From: Aestuarierythrobacter sp037968495
GTDB taxonomy: Bacteria > Pseudomonadota > Alphaproteobacteria > Sphingomonadales > Sphingomonadaceae
Direction of reading: 5' to 3'
DNA: 64,000 nucleotides
NCBI GenBank assembly: GCA_037968495.1
Contig: JBBKVP010000012.1
Span: 5,677 to 69,676 of the forward strand
Shown piece after piece: positions 45,971 to 54,955 of this stretch. The notes below the pieces were generated by a model. It was not told where the DNA came from and did no database searches. It saw only the letters and a program-made list of their open reading frames with translations. Position 1 is the stretch's first letter, and each line of letters begins with the position of its first letter. Position numbers and translations under genes: made by a program.

Positions 45971-46038
45971 GCCTGTTGGGCACGACAGTTTGGCAAATCG
46001 CCACTACAGTCATTTTCCAGACATCTAAACTGTGCGAG

Positions 46039-47067
46039 ATGCACGGTATGAAAGCTCTCGACCGTATATTCGCCTTTGCTATTGCTGCTGTACTGACCAT
46101 TCCGGTCGGGGCTTCCGCGCAAGACATATCCTTTGGCGCCTATCTAGAAACGCTCAAACAGCAGGCGCGTACGGAAGGTGTTAGCGAGAGCACTATCAGC
46201 CGGATGACCTACGATCTCACCCCGAATCCGCGTGTGATCGAACTTGATCGCGGTCAGCCTGGTACCCCCACCAGTCGCGGTTTTCCTCGCTTGCAGCCGT
46301 ATCTTGACCGCCATGTGGATTCCGCGCGCATCCGCGGCGGGCGCAATGCATATGCCTCGACCCGCAGCACCAGCCGCCTTCTCGAATCCGAATATGGCGT
46401 TCCGGCAGAAATCATGATCGCAATTTGGGGGCATGAGACGAATTACGGTAGCTATACTGGCGACTTCGACCTCTCCCGTTCGCTGGCAACACTCGCTTGG
46501 GAAGGCCGCCGGCGTGAGCTTTTTTCCCGTGAATTCATCGATTTGCTGAAGGTTGCTGACAAGGGCGTCAATCGTTCGACACTCAAAGGAAGCTGGGCAG
46601 GAGCTTTCGGCAATCCGCAATTCCTGCCGAGCGTCTATTTGCGTCTTGCTGCAGATGGTGATGGCGATGGTGACCGCGACATCTGGAACAGCCGTGAGGA
46701 TACGCTCGCTTCGATTGCCAATTATTTCCGCGACGCAGGGTGGCGGCAGGGTCAGCCATGGGGTGTCCGAGCATCAATTCCGGCCTCGCTTAACCGTGAA
46801 TCGATCAAGAATCGGACAGTCTCTCCAGTTTGTTCGCGTGTCCATGAACGCCACAGCCAATGGAAAACCGTTGCTGAGTGGCGCGAATTGGGTGTTCGGC
46901 CACAAAAATACCTTCCTGATAACACTATGGTTTCTCTGTTTGAACCTGATGGTGTTAACGAACCCGCATGGCTCTTAACCGGAAATTACAGGGTTATCCT
47001 CGAATATAACTGCTCAAACTACTACGCCATGAGTGTTGGGTTATTAGCAGATGAAATTAAACGGTAA
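46039..47067 (+). CDS. Lytic murein transglycosylase, MltB/SLT family 3 type
   Basis: A protein of 342 residues (339 if ATG 46048 is used) with a Sec signal peptide (MKALDRIFAFAIAAVLTIPVGASA). The catalytic Glu is in AIWGHETNYGSYTG, and SWAGAFGNPQFLPSVY corresponds to the GxMGxxQFMPS motif, with Phe and Asn-Pro variants. It cleaves the MurNAc-GlcNAc bond to form 1,6-anhydroMurNAc. The frame runs open to 45922, but the terminator just upstream of 45970 shows that the true start is after it. It overlaps rlpA by 17 bases. Confidence 0.9.
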   Translation: MHGMKALDRIFAFAIAAVLTIPVGASAQDISFGAYLETLKQQARTEGVSESTISRMTYDLTPNPRVIELDRGQPGTPTSRGFPRLQPYLDRHVDSARIRGGRNAYASTRSTSRLLESEYGVPAEIMIAIWGHETNYGSYTGDFDLSRSLATLAWEGRRRELFSREFIDLLKVADKGVNRSTLKGSWAGAFGNPQFLPSVYLRLAADGDGDGDRDIWNSREDTLASIANYFRDAGWRQGQPWGVRASIPASLNRESIKNRTVSPVCSRVHERHSQWKTVAEWRELGVRPQKYLPDNTMVSLFEPDGVNEPAWLLTGNYRVILEYNCSNYYAMSVGLLADEIKR

Positions 47068-48073
47068 GAATTCGGCGAGAGCGATTGCCGCTCTCACATT
47101 GGGTCTCTCGGCTGCATCGTGCGGCGTTGTGGGAGAGCCCCCGAAAGGCGCCTCGGCGAAGCCAATGGAGCGCTTTGGTCCGGCGGCTGACTATCCTGTA
47201 GTGATTGGCGAGTCGTTCACGGTGGAGGGCACGCTCTACACACCAGAAGATACAATGAATTATGACGAGGTTGGTTATGCCGGCCGCATCGCAACATCAG
47301 GCTCTGGCGTTACCGCATCACATCGCACCCTGCCGCTGCCGAGTTATGCTGAAGTAACTTCGCTCGACAGCGGTAAGACAATCCTTGTGCGCGTTGAAGA
47401 TCGCGGGCCGATGTCTGGCACACGCCTGCTTGGCCTGTCCGACGGTGCCACGCAGCAACTCGGCGCTGCAGACGGCGCATCCATCCGCGTTCGCCGCGTT
47501 AACCCGCCCGAAGCCGACCGTACCAAGCTGCGGATGGCAGAACGTGCGCCTGACCGGATGGAAACACCCGCATCGCTTCTGACCGTGCTCAAGCGCAAGC
47601 TGCCGGAGCGCGGCTCCGCTCAGCTGATGGCTACACGACCCGCTCCTACGGTGGCTGCGTTGCCAACAACAGCGGCCCCGATTCCGGTGCAGATGGCCAC
47701 AACGCCTCCAGAAAAGTCGGTCTCCGGTTCTTTCAATAAATACGAGCTCCAGCCAATCGGTGTCCAGGCTGCAGCTACACCTCTGCCAGCGCCGCGCGTG
47801 GTTGCCGCACCAGCACCGAGTCCTGGGCCGGTTCGTTCTGCGCCAGCTCCGAGGTCCACGTCGTCTGGTGACTTCGTTGTTCAAGCGGCAGCATTCTCAT
47901 CACGCGCTAACGCAGACCGGGCTGCCAAGAAGCTAGGCGGCTTTGTCGTTCAGGCGGGCCGCTATTACCGCGTGCGAACCGGTCCGTTCGACAGCCGTGG
48001 AGAAGCCCAAGCGGCGCTCGCCAAGGTGCGGGCCGCAGGTTATAGCGACGCAAGAGTGTCCACAGCAGGCTGA
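47051..48073 (+). CDS. rlpA: RlpA-like septal lipoprotein with SPOR domain
   Basis: A 340-residue exported lipoprotein: lipobox LSAASC (Cys 24). A double-psi beta-barrel follows, with SLDSGKTILVRVEDRGP near 115-131 (DRGP is the RlpA motif); a long Ala/Pro/Thr linker; and a C-terminal SPOR domain (about 272-338, DFVVQAAAFSSRANADRAAKKLGG and VRTGPFDSRGEAQAAL in parts) that binds denuded septal glycan. Expected at the division septum. Co-transcribed with the lytic transglycosylase and the carboxypeptidase. Confidence 0.9.
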   Translation: MKLNGKNSARAIAALTLGLSAASCGVVGEPPKGASAKPMERFGPAADYPVVIGESFTVEGTLYTPEDTMNYDEVGYAGRIATSGSGVTASHRTLPLPSYAEVTSLDSGKTILVRVEDRGPMSGTRLLGLSDGATQQLGAADGASIRVRRVNPPEADRTKLRMAERAPDRMETPASLLTVLKRKLPERGSAQLMATRPAPTVAALPTTAAPIPVQMATTPPEKSVSGSFNKYELQPIGVQAAATPLPAPRVVAAPAPSPGPVRSAPAPRSTSSGDFVVQAAAFSSRANADRAAKKLGGFVVQAGRYYRVRTGPFDSRGEAQAALAKVRAAGYSDARVSTAG

Positions 48074-48107
48074 TCCGCCGGATTTCGTTCCGGTGGCAGG
48101 AGCGAAA

Positions 48108-49268
48108 TTGAATAAATCTGTCCGACTGATACTGGCCCTGGCTGCATTTTGCGGTTGGACAAGTGCGTCGGCGCAGCAATTGGCGAATTCGGGGCCGCCG
48201 ACCGAGGCGGAAGCGCCAATCGCGCTGATGATCGATTTGTCATCCGGCCAGACGCTATTTTCGCGCGACCCGGATCGCCGGTTCATTCCCGCATCCATCA
48301 CCAAAGTCATGACGTCGTATCAGGCGTTTGAAATGCTGGCTGATGGAAGGCTGTCGGCGAGCCAGAATTTCAGCGTGACTGATGAAATTTTCGAAGAATG
48401 GAATGGCAAGGGATCGACGATGTTTCTGCCGCGTGGCGAGTCGGTAAGCGTCGATAACTTGCTGCGCGGAATAACGACAGTCTCTGCCAATGATGGCAGC
48501 ATAGTCCTTGCTATCGGGGCGAGCGGATCGGTGGAGAATTGGGTCGCCGCAATGAACCAGTCTGCACGTGATCTGGGCATGGCTAATAGCTACTTCGGCA
48601 CGCCCAATGGCTGGCCCGACGAAGGGCGAACCTATGTTACCGCGCGTGACCTGACAAAGCTCGCCAGGGCATTGGTCAGACGGCATCCGGAGCTGTTTAA
48701 GCGCTATTTTGGCAAGGAAGGCTTTGCCTATAATGGGATCGCACAGGCTAATCACGATCCTGTTGTGGGCCGTATTGATGGAGCGGACGGGATCAAAACG
48801 GGCTTCACTAATCAGGCTGGATATGGCTTTCTCGGGACGGGCATCAGGCATGGCCGCCGTGTCGTGATGGTTGTTGCTGGCAGCAATTCAGCAAGTATCC
48901 GGGACCGGGCGTCGAGGCGGTTCCTCGAATGGGGGCTATCCGGCTTCGAATCACGCCGCATTATCCGCAAGGGTGCCGTCTTGGCCGAAGCAAATGTACG
49001 CGACGGCGATGCGCGTCACGTTTCTTTGATCGCGCCGCGTGATCTGTATCTGACAGTTCCGAAGGGTGAAGACCCGGATGTACAATTGAAATTGCGCTTT
49101 CGCGGACCAATCCAAGCGCCTTTTGACGCGGATGACACAGTCGCCCGTTTGGAGATTGTCGTTGACGGCCTGCCCGATAGCAGTGTGCCACTGGTCGCCG
49201 AACACGCGGTTGATCGCGCCAATTTAATCGAGCGTTTGTTCAACGGACTTGCGGGGCTTTTCTCATGA
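48108..49268 (+). CDS. D-alanyl-D-alanine carboxypeptidase (PBP5/DacC-like)
   Basis: A 386-residue low-molecular-weight PBP. From TTG 48108, with CAGGAG five bases upstream, it starts with a signal peptide (MNKSVRLILALAAFCGWTSA). Penicillin-binding motifs: S63-I-T-K66, S126-A-N128 and K230-T-G232. A PBP5 C-terminal beta domain follows; no clear terminal amphipathic anchor was seen. It trims the terminal D-Ala of pentapeptides. The open frame upstream to 47943 lies in rlpA. It is coupled to tmk by ATGA. Confidence 0.92.
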   Translation: MNKSVRLILALAAFCGWTSASAQQLANSGPPTEAEAPIALMIDLSSGQTLFSRDPDRRFIPASITKVMTSYQAFEMLADGRLSASQNFSVTDEIFEEWNGKGSTMFLPRGESVSVDNLLRGITTVSANDGSIVLAIGASGSVENWVAAMNQSARDLGMANSYFGTPNGWPDEGRTYVTARDLTKLARALVRRHPELFKRYFGKEGFAYNGIAQANHDPVVGRIDGADGIKTGFTNQAGYGFLGTGIRHGRRVVMVVAGSNSASIRDRASRRFLEWGLSGFESRRIIRKGAVLAEANVRDGDARHVSLIAPRDLYLTVPKGEDPDVQLKLRFRGPIQAPFDADDTVARLEIVVDGLPDSSVPLVAEHAVDRANLIERLFNGLAGLFS

Positions 49269-49891
49269 GTATTGGCCGTTTCATTGCGCTCGAAGGCGGC
49301 GAAGGTGCGGGTAAGTCTACGCAAGCCAAGCTGCTCGCCCAAGCGCTAGAAGCGCGTGGGTTAGACGTCGAACTTACTCGTGAACCCGGCGGCACTTCAG
49401 GGGCAGAGAGAATTCGCGAATTGCTCCTAAGCGCTGAAGGGGACGGGTGGGGCGCGCGTGCCGAGGCACTTCTGTTCGCTGCCGCGCGGTCCGATCATGT
49501 CGAACGGCTCATAAGACCTGCGCTCAATGCTGGCCGGTGGGTCATTTGCGACCGCTTTGTCGATTCGAGCCGTGCCTATCAAGGCGGAGCCGGGGGGCTT
49601 GGCGACGCGGATATTCGCGAATTGCACCGCATCGGTAGCGAGGGACTGCTACCGGACTTGAGCCTGCTTATTGAAGTGCCCGCCGAACAAGTTTCTGAAC
49701 GGCTTGCCGAACGCGATGCCGGTTTAAGTGACCGCATTGGTGGGCGTGACGCAGAATATCACGCGCAGGTTGCAGCCGCCTTCAGCCGGTTTGCGGACGA
49801 AGAGCCTGAACGCTTTGCACGGATTGACGGCACCGGAACCCCCGCAGCAATCCATCAACGCGTGATGCGGGCAGTGGACCGGCTCGTATGA
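49265..49891 (+). CDS. tmk: Thymidylate kinase
   Basis: A 208-residue P-loop kinase, dTMP to dTDP. P-loop GGEGAGKST (11-19), TREPGGTSGAERIR (DRX-type region), VICDRFVDSSRAYQGGAGG and a lid with Arg residues. ATGA overlaps on both sides put it between the carboxypeptidase and holB. Confidence 0.97.
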   Translation: MSIGRFIALEGGEGAGKSTQAKLLAQALEARGLDVELTREPGGTSGAERIRELLLSAEGDGWGARAEALLFAAARSDHVERLIRPALNAGRWVICDRFVDSSRAYQGGAGGLGDADIRELHRIGSEGLLPDLSLLIEVPAEQVSERLAERDAGLSDRIGGRDAEYHAQVAAAFSRFADEEPERFARIDGTGTPAAIHQRVMRAVDRLV

Positions 49892-50844
49892 CTCTGATCG
49901 GTCATGATGATGCTTGGCTGCAGTGGCATCAAGCAATGGCAGGGCCGCGGATGCATCATGCGTGGCTGCTCGCCGGCAAGCGCGGCCTCGGGAAAGCGCA
50001 ATTTGCACAGGCCGCTGCGCGCGCGCTCGTGGCCGAAGAAGGCCAGCACCAGTCAGGGGGGCAGCACCCCGATATCATAACGCTGACCAATCTGCCCAAG
50101 GACGACAAGGAAGAGAAGAAGCGCGAGGAGGGCAAAGCTTTTGAAACCAAGCGCAACATCTCCGTCGCGCAGATCCGGGCAATGCAGCAGCGTCTGAATA
50201 CAAGGCCGACATTGGGCGCACACCGGGTGATCATTATTGATCCGGCTGACGATCTTGAAAAGTCAGCGTCTAACGCTCTGCTTAAAAGCCTTGAAGAGCC
50301 GCCTGTCGGCACGTTCTTTGTGCTTGTGGCGCACCGGCCAGCACGGTTGCTTCCCACTATTCGCTCCCGGTGCCGCGTATTGCGGGTCGCCCCGCTTAGT
50401 GACGAGCAGATTGGCGACCTGCTGAACCGCGAGGCTCAGGACGTCGACATCGCAACTCGCGACGCGGCTGTGGCTGCTGCGGGCGGCTCCCCCGGAACCG
50501 CACTCGATTTTGTTCAACGCGACCTCGGACCGCTCGACAGTCTGATGCGGGAAATCGCGCAAAGCGGCGACACCAATTTCGTCCTGCGTGGCCGTCTTGC
50601 TGGCGCAATAGGAGCGCGGCCTGATCGTGAGCGAATTCTGGCTGCATTGGACCTCGCCAGAGCCGTGTTGGCTGGAGAGGTCGCTGGCGCAGATAAGTCA
50701 CGCATTCCCGCCATTGTCGATGCCCATGCCGAGCTGGTGATGCTCAGCGGACAAGCGCCGACTTATAATTTTGATGCGGGCCTGCTGGTTATGGAAATCG
50801 GCAGCTTGCTCGCCAAGGCGGCAAACCCTAGGGAAGCGGCCTGA
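49888..50844 (+). CDS. holB: DNA polymerase III subunit delta'
   Basis: A 318-residue AAA+-like clamp-loader subunit. The P-loop is WLLAGKRGLGKAQFAQ, imperfect as usual in delta'; IIDPADDLEKSASNALLKSLEEPP is the conserved RFC-like box; SRCRVLRVAPL follows. The zinc-binding cysteines of E. coli delta' are absent, as is common in alphaproteobacteria. tmk-holB-metG-tatD is a conserved order. Confidence 0.93.
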   Translation: MTLIGHDDAWLQWHQAMAGPRMHHAWLLAGKRGLGKAQFAQAAARALVAEEGQHQSGGQHPDIITLTNLPKDDKEEKKREEGKAFETKRNISVAQIRAMQQRLNTRPTLGAHRVIIIDPADDLEKSASNALLKSLEEPPVGTFFVLVAHRPARLLPTIRSRCRVLRVAPLSDEQIGDLLNREAQDVDIATRDAAVAAAGGSPGTALDFVQRDLGPLDSLMREIAQSGDTNFVLRGRLAGAIGARPDRERILAALDLARAVLAGEVAGADKSRIPAIVDAHAELVMLSGQAPTYNFDAGLLVMEIGSLLAKAANPREAA

Positions 50845-50876
50845 CATTCCTTTGAAGAAAGCTGCCGCGCCCGATT

Positions 50877-52421
50877 ATGGCCGACCCCTATTATATTACG
50901 ACTGCCATTAGCTACCCCAATGGGCGCCCTCATATCGGTCACGCTTATGAGGCGATTGCCGCCGATGTTATGGCCCGTTTCCAGCGCTTGCAGGGCCGCG
51001 AGGTGCGCTTTCAGACTGGAACCGACGAACACGGCCTGAAGATGGCGCAAAAGGCGCGTGAACTTGGTCAGACACCGCGCGAGTTGGCTGACGAAATGTC
51101 GACCCACTTCAAAGATATGTGTGATGCATTGAATGTGAGCTATGACCGCTTCATTCGCACAGTCGAGGACGATCACCACAAGGCTAGCCAAGAACTTTGG
51201 CGACGTATGGAAGCGAATGGTGACTTGTATCTCGACCGCTACGAGGGCTGGTACTCGGTCCGCGACGAAGCTTATTATGACGAGAGCGAACTTGTCGAAG
51301 GGGACGGGGACGAGAAGCTTTCCACTCAGGGTACGCCCGTTGAATGGACGGTCGAGGAGAGCTGGTTCTTCAAACTGTCAGCCTATCAGGACAAGCTCCT
51401 CGCGCTGTACGAAAGCGATCCAGAGTTTCTGAAGCCCGATAGCCGCCGTAATGAAATGGCGTCATTCATTTCGGGCGGCCTGCGTGACTTGTCGATTTCG
51501 CGCACCAGTTTCGACTGGGGGGTGAAAGTCCCGGGTAGCGACAATCATGTGATGTATGTCTGGGTCGATGCCTTGACCAATTATCTAACCGGTCTCGGCT
51601 TCCCCGGCGAAACTGAAGACATGGCAAAGTTCTGGCCTGCCGACCTTCATTTGATCGGCAAAGATATCGTGCGGTTCCATGCGGTCTACTGGCCAGCCTT
51701 CCTGATGAGCGCTGGTCTGCCTCTGCCCAAAAAGGTGTTTGGTCATGGATTCCTGCTTAATCGTGGGAAGAAGGAGAGCAAGTCTCTCGGGAATGTGACT
51801 GATCCACTCGATCTGTCAGAGAAATTTGGCGTTGATGTACTGCGTTACTTCCTGATGCGCGAAGTCGCATTCGGGCAGGATGGCAGCTATTCCACCGAAG
51901 CGATTGTGACGCGCAGCAATGCAGAGTTGGCGAATTCGTTCGGCAATTTGTCTCAGCGGGTGTTGAGCTTCATCGCCAAGAATTGCGACGGCGGCTTCAC
52001 CGCGACAGCACCGGTACAGGACGTGGATGCAGCGCTTCGTTACAAGGTCAACAGTGCTTGCCGCGAGGAATTGCCGGCGGCATTTGAGGAACTGGCGTTC
52101 TCAAGCGGGCTTGAAGCATGGATGCAGGGTGTTTTCGCCTGTAACGCCTATGTCGATGACCAAGCACCTTGGGCGCTCCGCAAAACTGATCCTGAGCGAA
52201 TGCAGCGTGTGTTAGCCACCTTGTGCGGATGTATCCGTGACCTTGCGATTGCCGTTTCACCCGTCGTGCCACAGTCAGCTGATAAGATGCTGAACGCACT
52301 CTGTATTCCGAAAGATGCGCGCGATTTTGCTGCTCTGGAGAACGATATTTCGATGGGTATGATCGCGGTCGACAGTCCGACGCCCACATTCCCGCGCCTT
52401 GATATGCCGGGGGCCAGCTGA
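50877..52421 (+). CDS. metG: Methionyl-tRNA synthetase
   Basis: A 514-residue class I synthetase charging initiator and elongator tRNA-Met. HIGH is at 19-22 (GRPHIGHAYEA). The KMSKS loop reads K299-E300-S301-K302-S303 (NRGKKESKSLGN), Glu in place of Met. No zinc-knuckle cysteine cluster was seen, and no C-terminal tRNA-binding domain. In the tmk-holB-metG-tatD run; its TGA shares a base with the tatD ATG. Confidence 0.95.
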   Translation: MADPYYITTAISYPNGRPHIGHAYEAIAADVMARFQRLQGREVRFQTGTDEHGLKMAQKARELGQTPRELADEMSTHFKDMCDALNVSYDRFIRTVEDDHHKASQELWRRMEANGDLYLDRYEGWYSVRDEAYYDESELVEGDGDEKLSTQGTPVEWTVEESWFFKLSAYQDKLLALYESDPEFLKPDSRRNEMASFISGGLRDLSISRTSFDWGVKVPGSDNHVMYVWVDALTNYLTGLGFPGETEDMAKFWPADLHLIGKDIVRFHAVYWPAFLMSAGLPLPKKVFGHGFLLNRGKKESKSLGNVTDPLDLSEKFGVDVLRYFLMREVAFGQDGSYSTEAIVTRSNAELANSFGNLSQRVLSFIAKNCDGGFTATAPVQDVDAALRYKVNSACREELPAAFEELAFSSGLEAWMQGVFACNAYVDDQAPWALRKTDPERMQRVLATLCGCIRDLAIAVSPVVPQSADKMLNALCIPKDARDFAALENDISMGMIAVDSPTPTFPRLDMPGAS

Positions 52422-53197
52422 TGTTGATCGATAGCCACTGCCACCTTGAATATAAGGGTTTGGTCGAGGACCAACAGGCTGTGCTCGAACGTGCGCGTGC
52501 AGCGGGGGTGGGGGGCTTCCTCAACATCTCAACCCGCCAGAGCGAGTGGGATCAAGTTGTCGCAACTGCCGAGCGTGAACCCGATGTATGGGCCAGTGTC
52601 GGCATCCATCCGCATGAGGCGGACGCACATGCCGATCTTGGCGCTGCGGTTCTGCTCGAAAAGACGAAGAGCCCCAAGGTCATTGCAATCGGCGAGACGG
52701 GCCTCGATTACTATTACGACAAATCCGACCGCAATGTGCAGAAGGCTCTGTTCCGTATGCATATCGGCGTAGCCCGCGAGACCGGCCTGCCAATCATCAT
52801 CCACACCCGAGATGCGGAAGAAGACACAACCGCGATCCTGACTGACGAGATGGAGAAGGGCGCTTTTCCTGCTTTGATCCATTGTTTTACTGCATCTGCC
52901 GAATTTGGAAAAAGGGTTCTGGATCTCGGTCTGACGATCTCGATATCCGGTATTGTTACTTTCAAGAATGCCAAGGAACTGCAAGAAGTAGCTGCAAAAG
53001 TTCCTGCTGACCGGCTGTTGGTCGAAACAGACTCGCCATTCCTTGCGCCGGTACCAAACCGCGGAAAGAGCTGCGAGCCCGCGTTCGTAACCGACACTGC
53101 AAAATTCGTTGCTGAACTACGCGGTATCAGCATTGAAGAGCTGTCCGAAACAACGACGCGCAATTTCTATGCCTTGTTCACTAAGGCTGCCCAGTGA
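52421..53197 (+). CDS. tatD: TatD-family metal-dependent hydrolase
   Basis: A 258-residue TIM-barrel hydrolase of the TatD DNase family. DSHCHLE at the N-terminus (HxH metal ligands), IGETGLDYYY (Glu ligand), PIIIHTRDAEEDT, LIHCFTASAEF and LLVETDSPFLAP (Asp ligand) are all present. Probably a nuclease or deacylase on damaged nucleic acids. The following gene overlaps it as GTGA. Confidence 0.94.
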   Translation: MLIDSHCHLEYKGLVEDQQAVLERARAAGVGGFLNISTRQSEWDQVVATAEREPDVWASVGIHPHEADAHADLGAAVLLEKTKSPKVIAIGETGLDYYYDKSDRNVQKALFRMHIGVARETGLPIIIHTRDAEEDTTAILTDEMEKGAFPALIHCFTASAEFGKRVLDLGLTISISGIVTFKNAKELQEVAAKVPADRLLVETDSPFLAPVPNRGKSCEPAFVTDTAKFVAELRGISIEELSETTTRNFYALFTKAAQ

Positions 53198-53961
53198 AGC
53201 TCGTAATGTTGGGTTCTGGTACGTCGATGGGCGTGCCGCGCGTTGGCAACGATTGGGGCGCTTGTGATCCCGATGAGCCTAAGAACCGCCGGACGCGCGT
53301 TTCGATTATGGTCGAAAGCAATGCCGGTCAGCGCATTCTGGTCGACACATCGACTGATCTAAGAGCCCAATTACTGCGAGAAAATATTGATACGATCGAC
53401 GCAGTATTCTGGACGCATGATCACGCGGATCATTGCCATGGCATCGACGATTTGCGGGCGCTGAGGTATGGCCGTGGCGGCCCAATTCCGGGCTTTGCCA
53501 ATGAGGAAACGGCGCGCCGCCTGCGCAATCGTTTCGGTTACGTTTTTGCTGGTCAGCATGGCTATCACACAATTGTAGAACTGGAGAATCTTGGCCGATT
53601 GCGGATGTTCGCTGGTTTCGGGATTGAGCGTTGTCAGATGCCGCATGGTCCCGCACAAAGCACTGCATTCAAGTTTGATGCTGACGGTAAGTCAATTGGT
53701 TACGCTACGGACTTTAGCGAGATTACCGATGAAATGGTCGATCTATTCACTGATTGCGATGTACTAGTAACCGATTGCCTGCGCCGCGAAGCGCATCCTA
53801 CACATGCACACTTGGCGATGGCGCTCGAACTGGTCGAGCGATCCGGCGCCCACCATGCCGTCCTTACACATCTCGACAAAAGCATGGATTATGCCACTCT
53901 ATGCGGCGAGATACCCGGCAATGTACAGGTCGGTTATGATGGATTGGAGTTGATCGCGTGA
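53194..53961 (+). CDS. MBL-fold hydrolase, PhnP-like
   Basis: A 255-residue metallo-beta-lactamase fold. VMLGSGTSMGVPRVGNDWG is the PhnP-type start; the metal motif is WTHDHADHCHGID (H75, H77, D79, H80); MPHGP and VLVTDCLRREAHPTH give later ligands. Known PhnP cleaves cyclic phosphodiesters; here the tatD association suggests a nucleotide-related substrate. GTG start within GTGA; its own stop overlaps a 58-codon gene as GTGA. Confidence 0.9.
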   Translation: MKLVMLGSGTSMGVPRVGNDWGACDPDEPKNRRTRVSIMVESNAGQRILVDTSTDLRAQLLRENIDTIDAVFWTHDHADHCHGIDDLRALRYGRGGPIPGFANEETARRLRNRFGYVFAGQHGYHTIVELENLGRLRMFAGFGIERCQMPHGPAQSTAFKFDADGKSIGYATDFSEITDEMVDLFTDCDVLVTDCLRREAHPTHAHLAMALELVERSGAHHAVLTHLDKSMDYATLCGEIPGNVQVGYDGLELIA

Positions 53962-54134
53962 CACAGACATTTGATTGGCAAATGCTGGTTTTCGTCGCAT
54001 TGGCGATCATCCTGCCGCTGAGCGCGTTAACCGCGCGGCAGCTATCCATGAAGAAATGGATTGTGATGGGATTGGCTTGGTTGGCTATATTCGCTGTGGC
54101 GACGCTATTTATCAATCTGGTTATGGGCGGTTAA
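53958..54134 (+). CDS. 58-residue two-helix membrane microprotein
   Basis: GTG 53958 overlaps the preceding stop as GTGA and the frame ends in TAA at 54132-54134, giving 58 residues. Two hydrophobic stretches (MLVFVALAIILPLSALT and WIVMGLAWLAIFAVATLFI) are separated by a short basic loop (ARQLSMKKW), a typical hairpin membrane protein. Position in the tatD-MBL run and the overlap argue that it is translated. No family recognised. Confidence 0.65.
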   Translation: MTQTFDWQMLVFVALAIILPLSALTARQLSMKKWIVMGLAWLAIFAVATLFINLVMGG

Positions 54135-54164
54135 GCATTCATCTCCTGCCTGTCTATATTTAAC

Positions 54165-54178
54165 ATAATATATATTAT
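54165..54178. promoter_or_regulatory. AT palindrome before mazG
   Basis: ATAATATATATTAT, a perfect 14-base palindrome in a 65-base AT-rich gap, 21 bases before the mazG ATG. It could be an operator or part of a promoter; no half-site family recognised. Confidence 0.3.
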
Positions 54179-54199
54179 CATTCTATTATTAGCGAGCCA

Positions 54200-54955
54200 A
54201 TGTCCGATCAGCTGACCCGCCTACTCCGAATTATGGCCACGCTCCGCGATCCCGACGGCGGCTGTGAATGGGACCGCGCTCAAGACTTCGCTTCGATTGC
54301 GCCATATACGATTGAGGAAGCCTACGAAGTAGCCGATGCGATTGAGCGCGGCGATATGGGTGAGCTGCGTGAAGAACTTGGCGATCTTTTGCTGCAGGTC
54401 GTTTTCCACGCGCGGATGGCTGAGGAAGCCAATCTGTTTGCCTTTGAAGACGTTGCAAAGGCAATCTCGGACAAGATGGAGGCACGCCATCCGCATATAT
54501 TCGGCGCTGATGATGGCGAGGACGTCGAAATCCGCTGGGAAGCATTGAAAGCAGCTGAAAGGGCCTCAAAGGGATCAATCAGCGCCATGGACGGCGTTGC
54601 GCGAACTTTGCCGGGATTGCTTCGTGCCGAGAAACTCCAAAAGAGAGCCGCTCGCGATGGATTCGACTGGCCCGACACTTCGGGTCCAGCTGACAAGGTT
54701 TCTGAAGAGATGGCAGAACTGGCCGAAGCCTCAGAAGCCGAAAAGCTGGAAGAAGCCGGTGACTTGCTGTTCGCGGCGGTCAATCTGGTCCGAAAGTCAG
54801 GTGTCGCTCCCGAAGACGCATTGCGTGCCGCCAATCTGAAGTTCGAGCGGCGTTACCGAGTTATGGAGGAACTCGCCAAAGGCGGCTTCTCCTCTTTAAC
54901 GCTCGATGAGCAGGAAGAGCTATGGCAGGCGGTTAAGCGCGGCGAAAAGGCCTAG
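54200..54955 (+). CDS. mazG: Nucleoside triphosphate pyrophosphohydrolase MazG
   Basis: A 251-residue all-helical NTP pyrophosphatase with two MazG domains. The first has YTIEEAYEVADAIERGD, then EELGDLLLQVVFHARMAEE (the EExxE/ExxD metal motif); the second has EEMAELAEASEAEKLEEAGDLLFAAVN. It removes NTPs including damaged ones. Its TAG overlaps the hflX TAG in a convergent CTAG. Confidence 0.95.
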   Translation: MSDQLTRLLRIMATLRDPDGGCEWDRAQDFASIAPYTIEEAYEVADAIERGDMGELREELGDLLLQVVFHARMAEEANLFAFEDVAKAISDKMEARHPHIFGADDGEDVEIRWEALKAAERASKGSISAMDGVARTLPGLLRAEKLQKRAARDGFDWPDTSGPADKVSEEMAELAEASEAEKLEEAGDLLFAAVNLVRKSGVAPEDALRAANLKFERRYRVMEELAKGGFSSLTLDEQEELWQAVKRGEKA

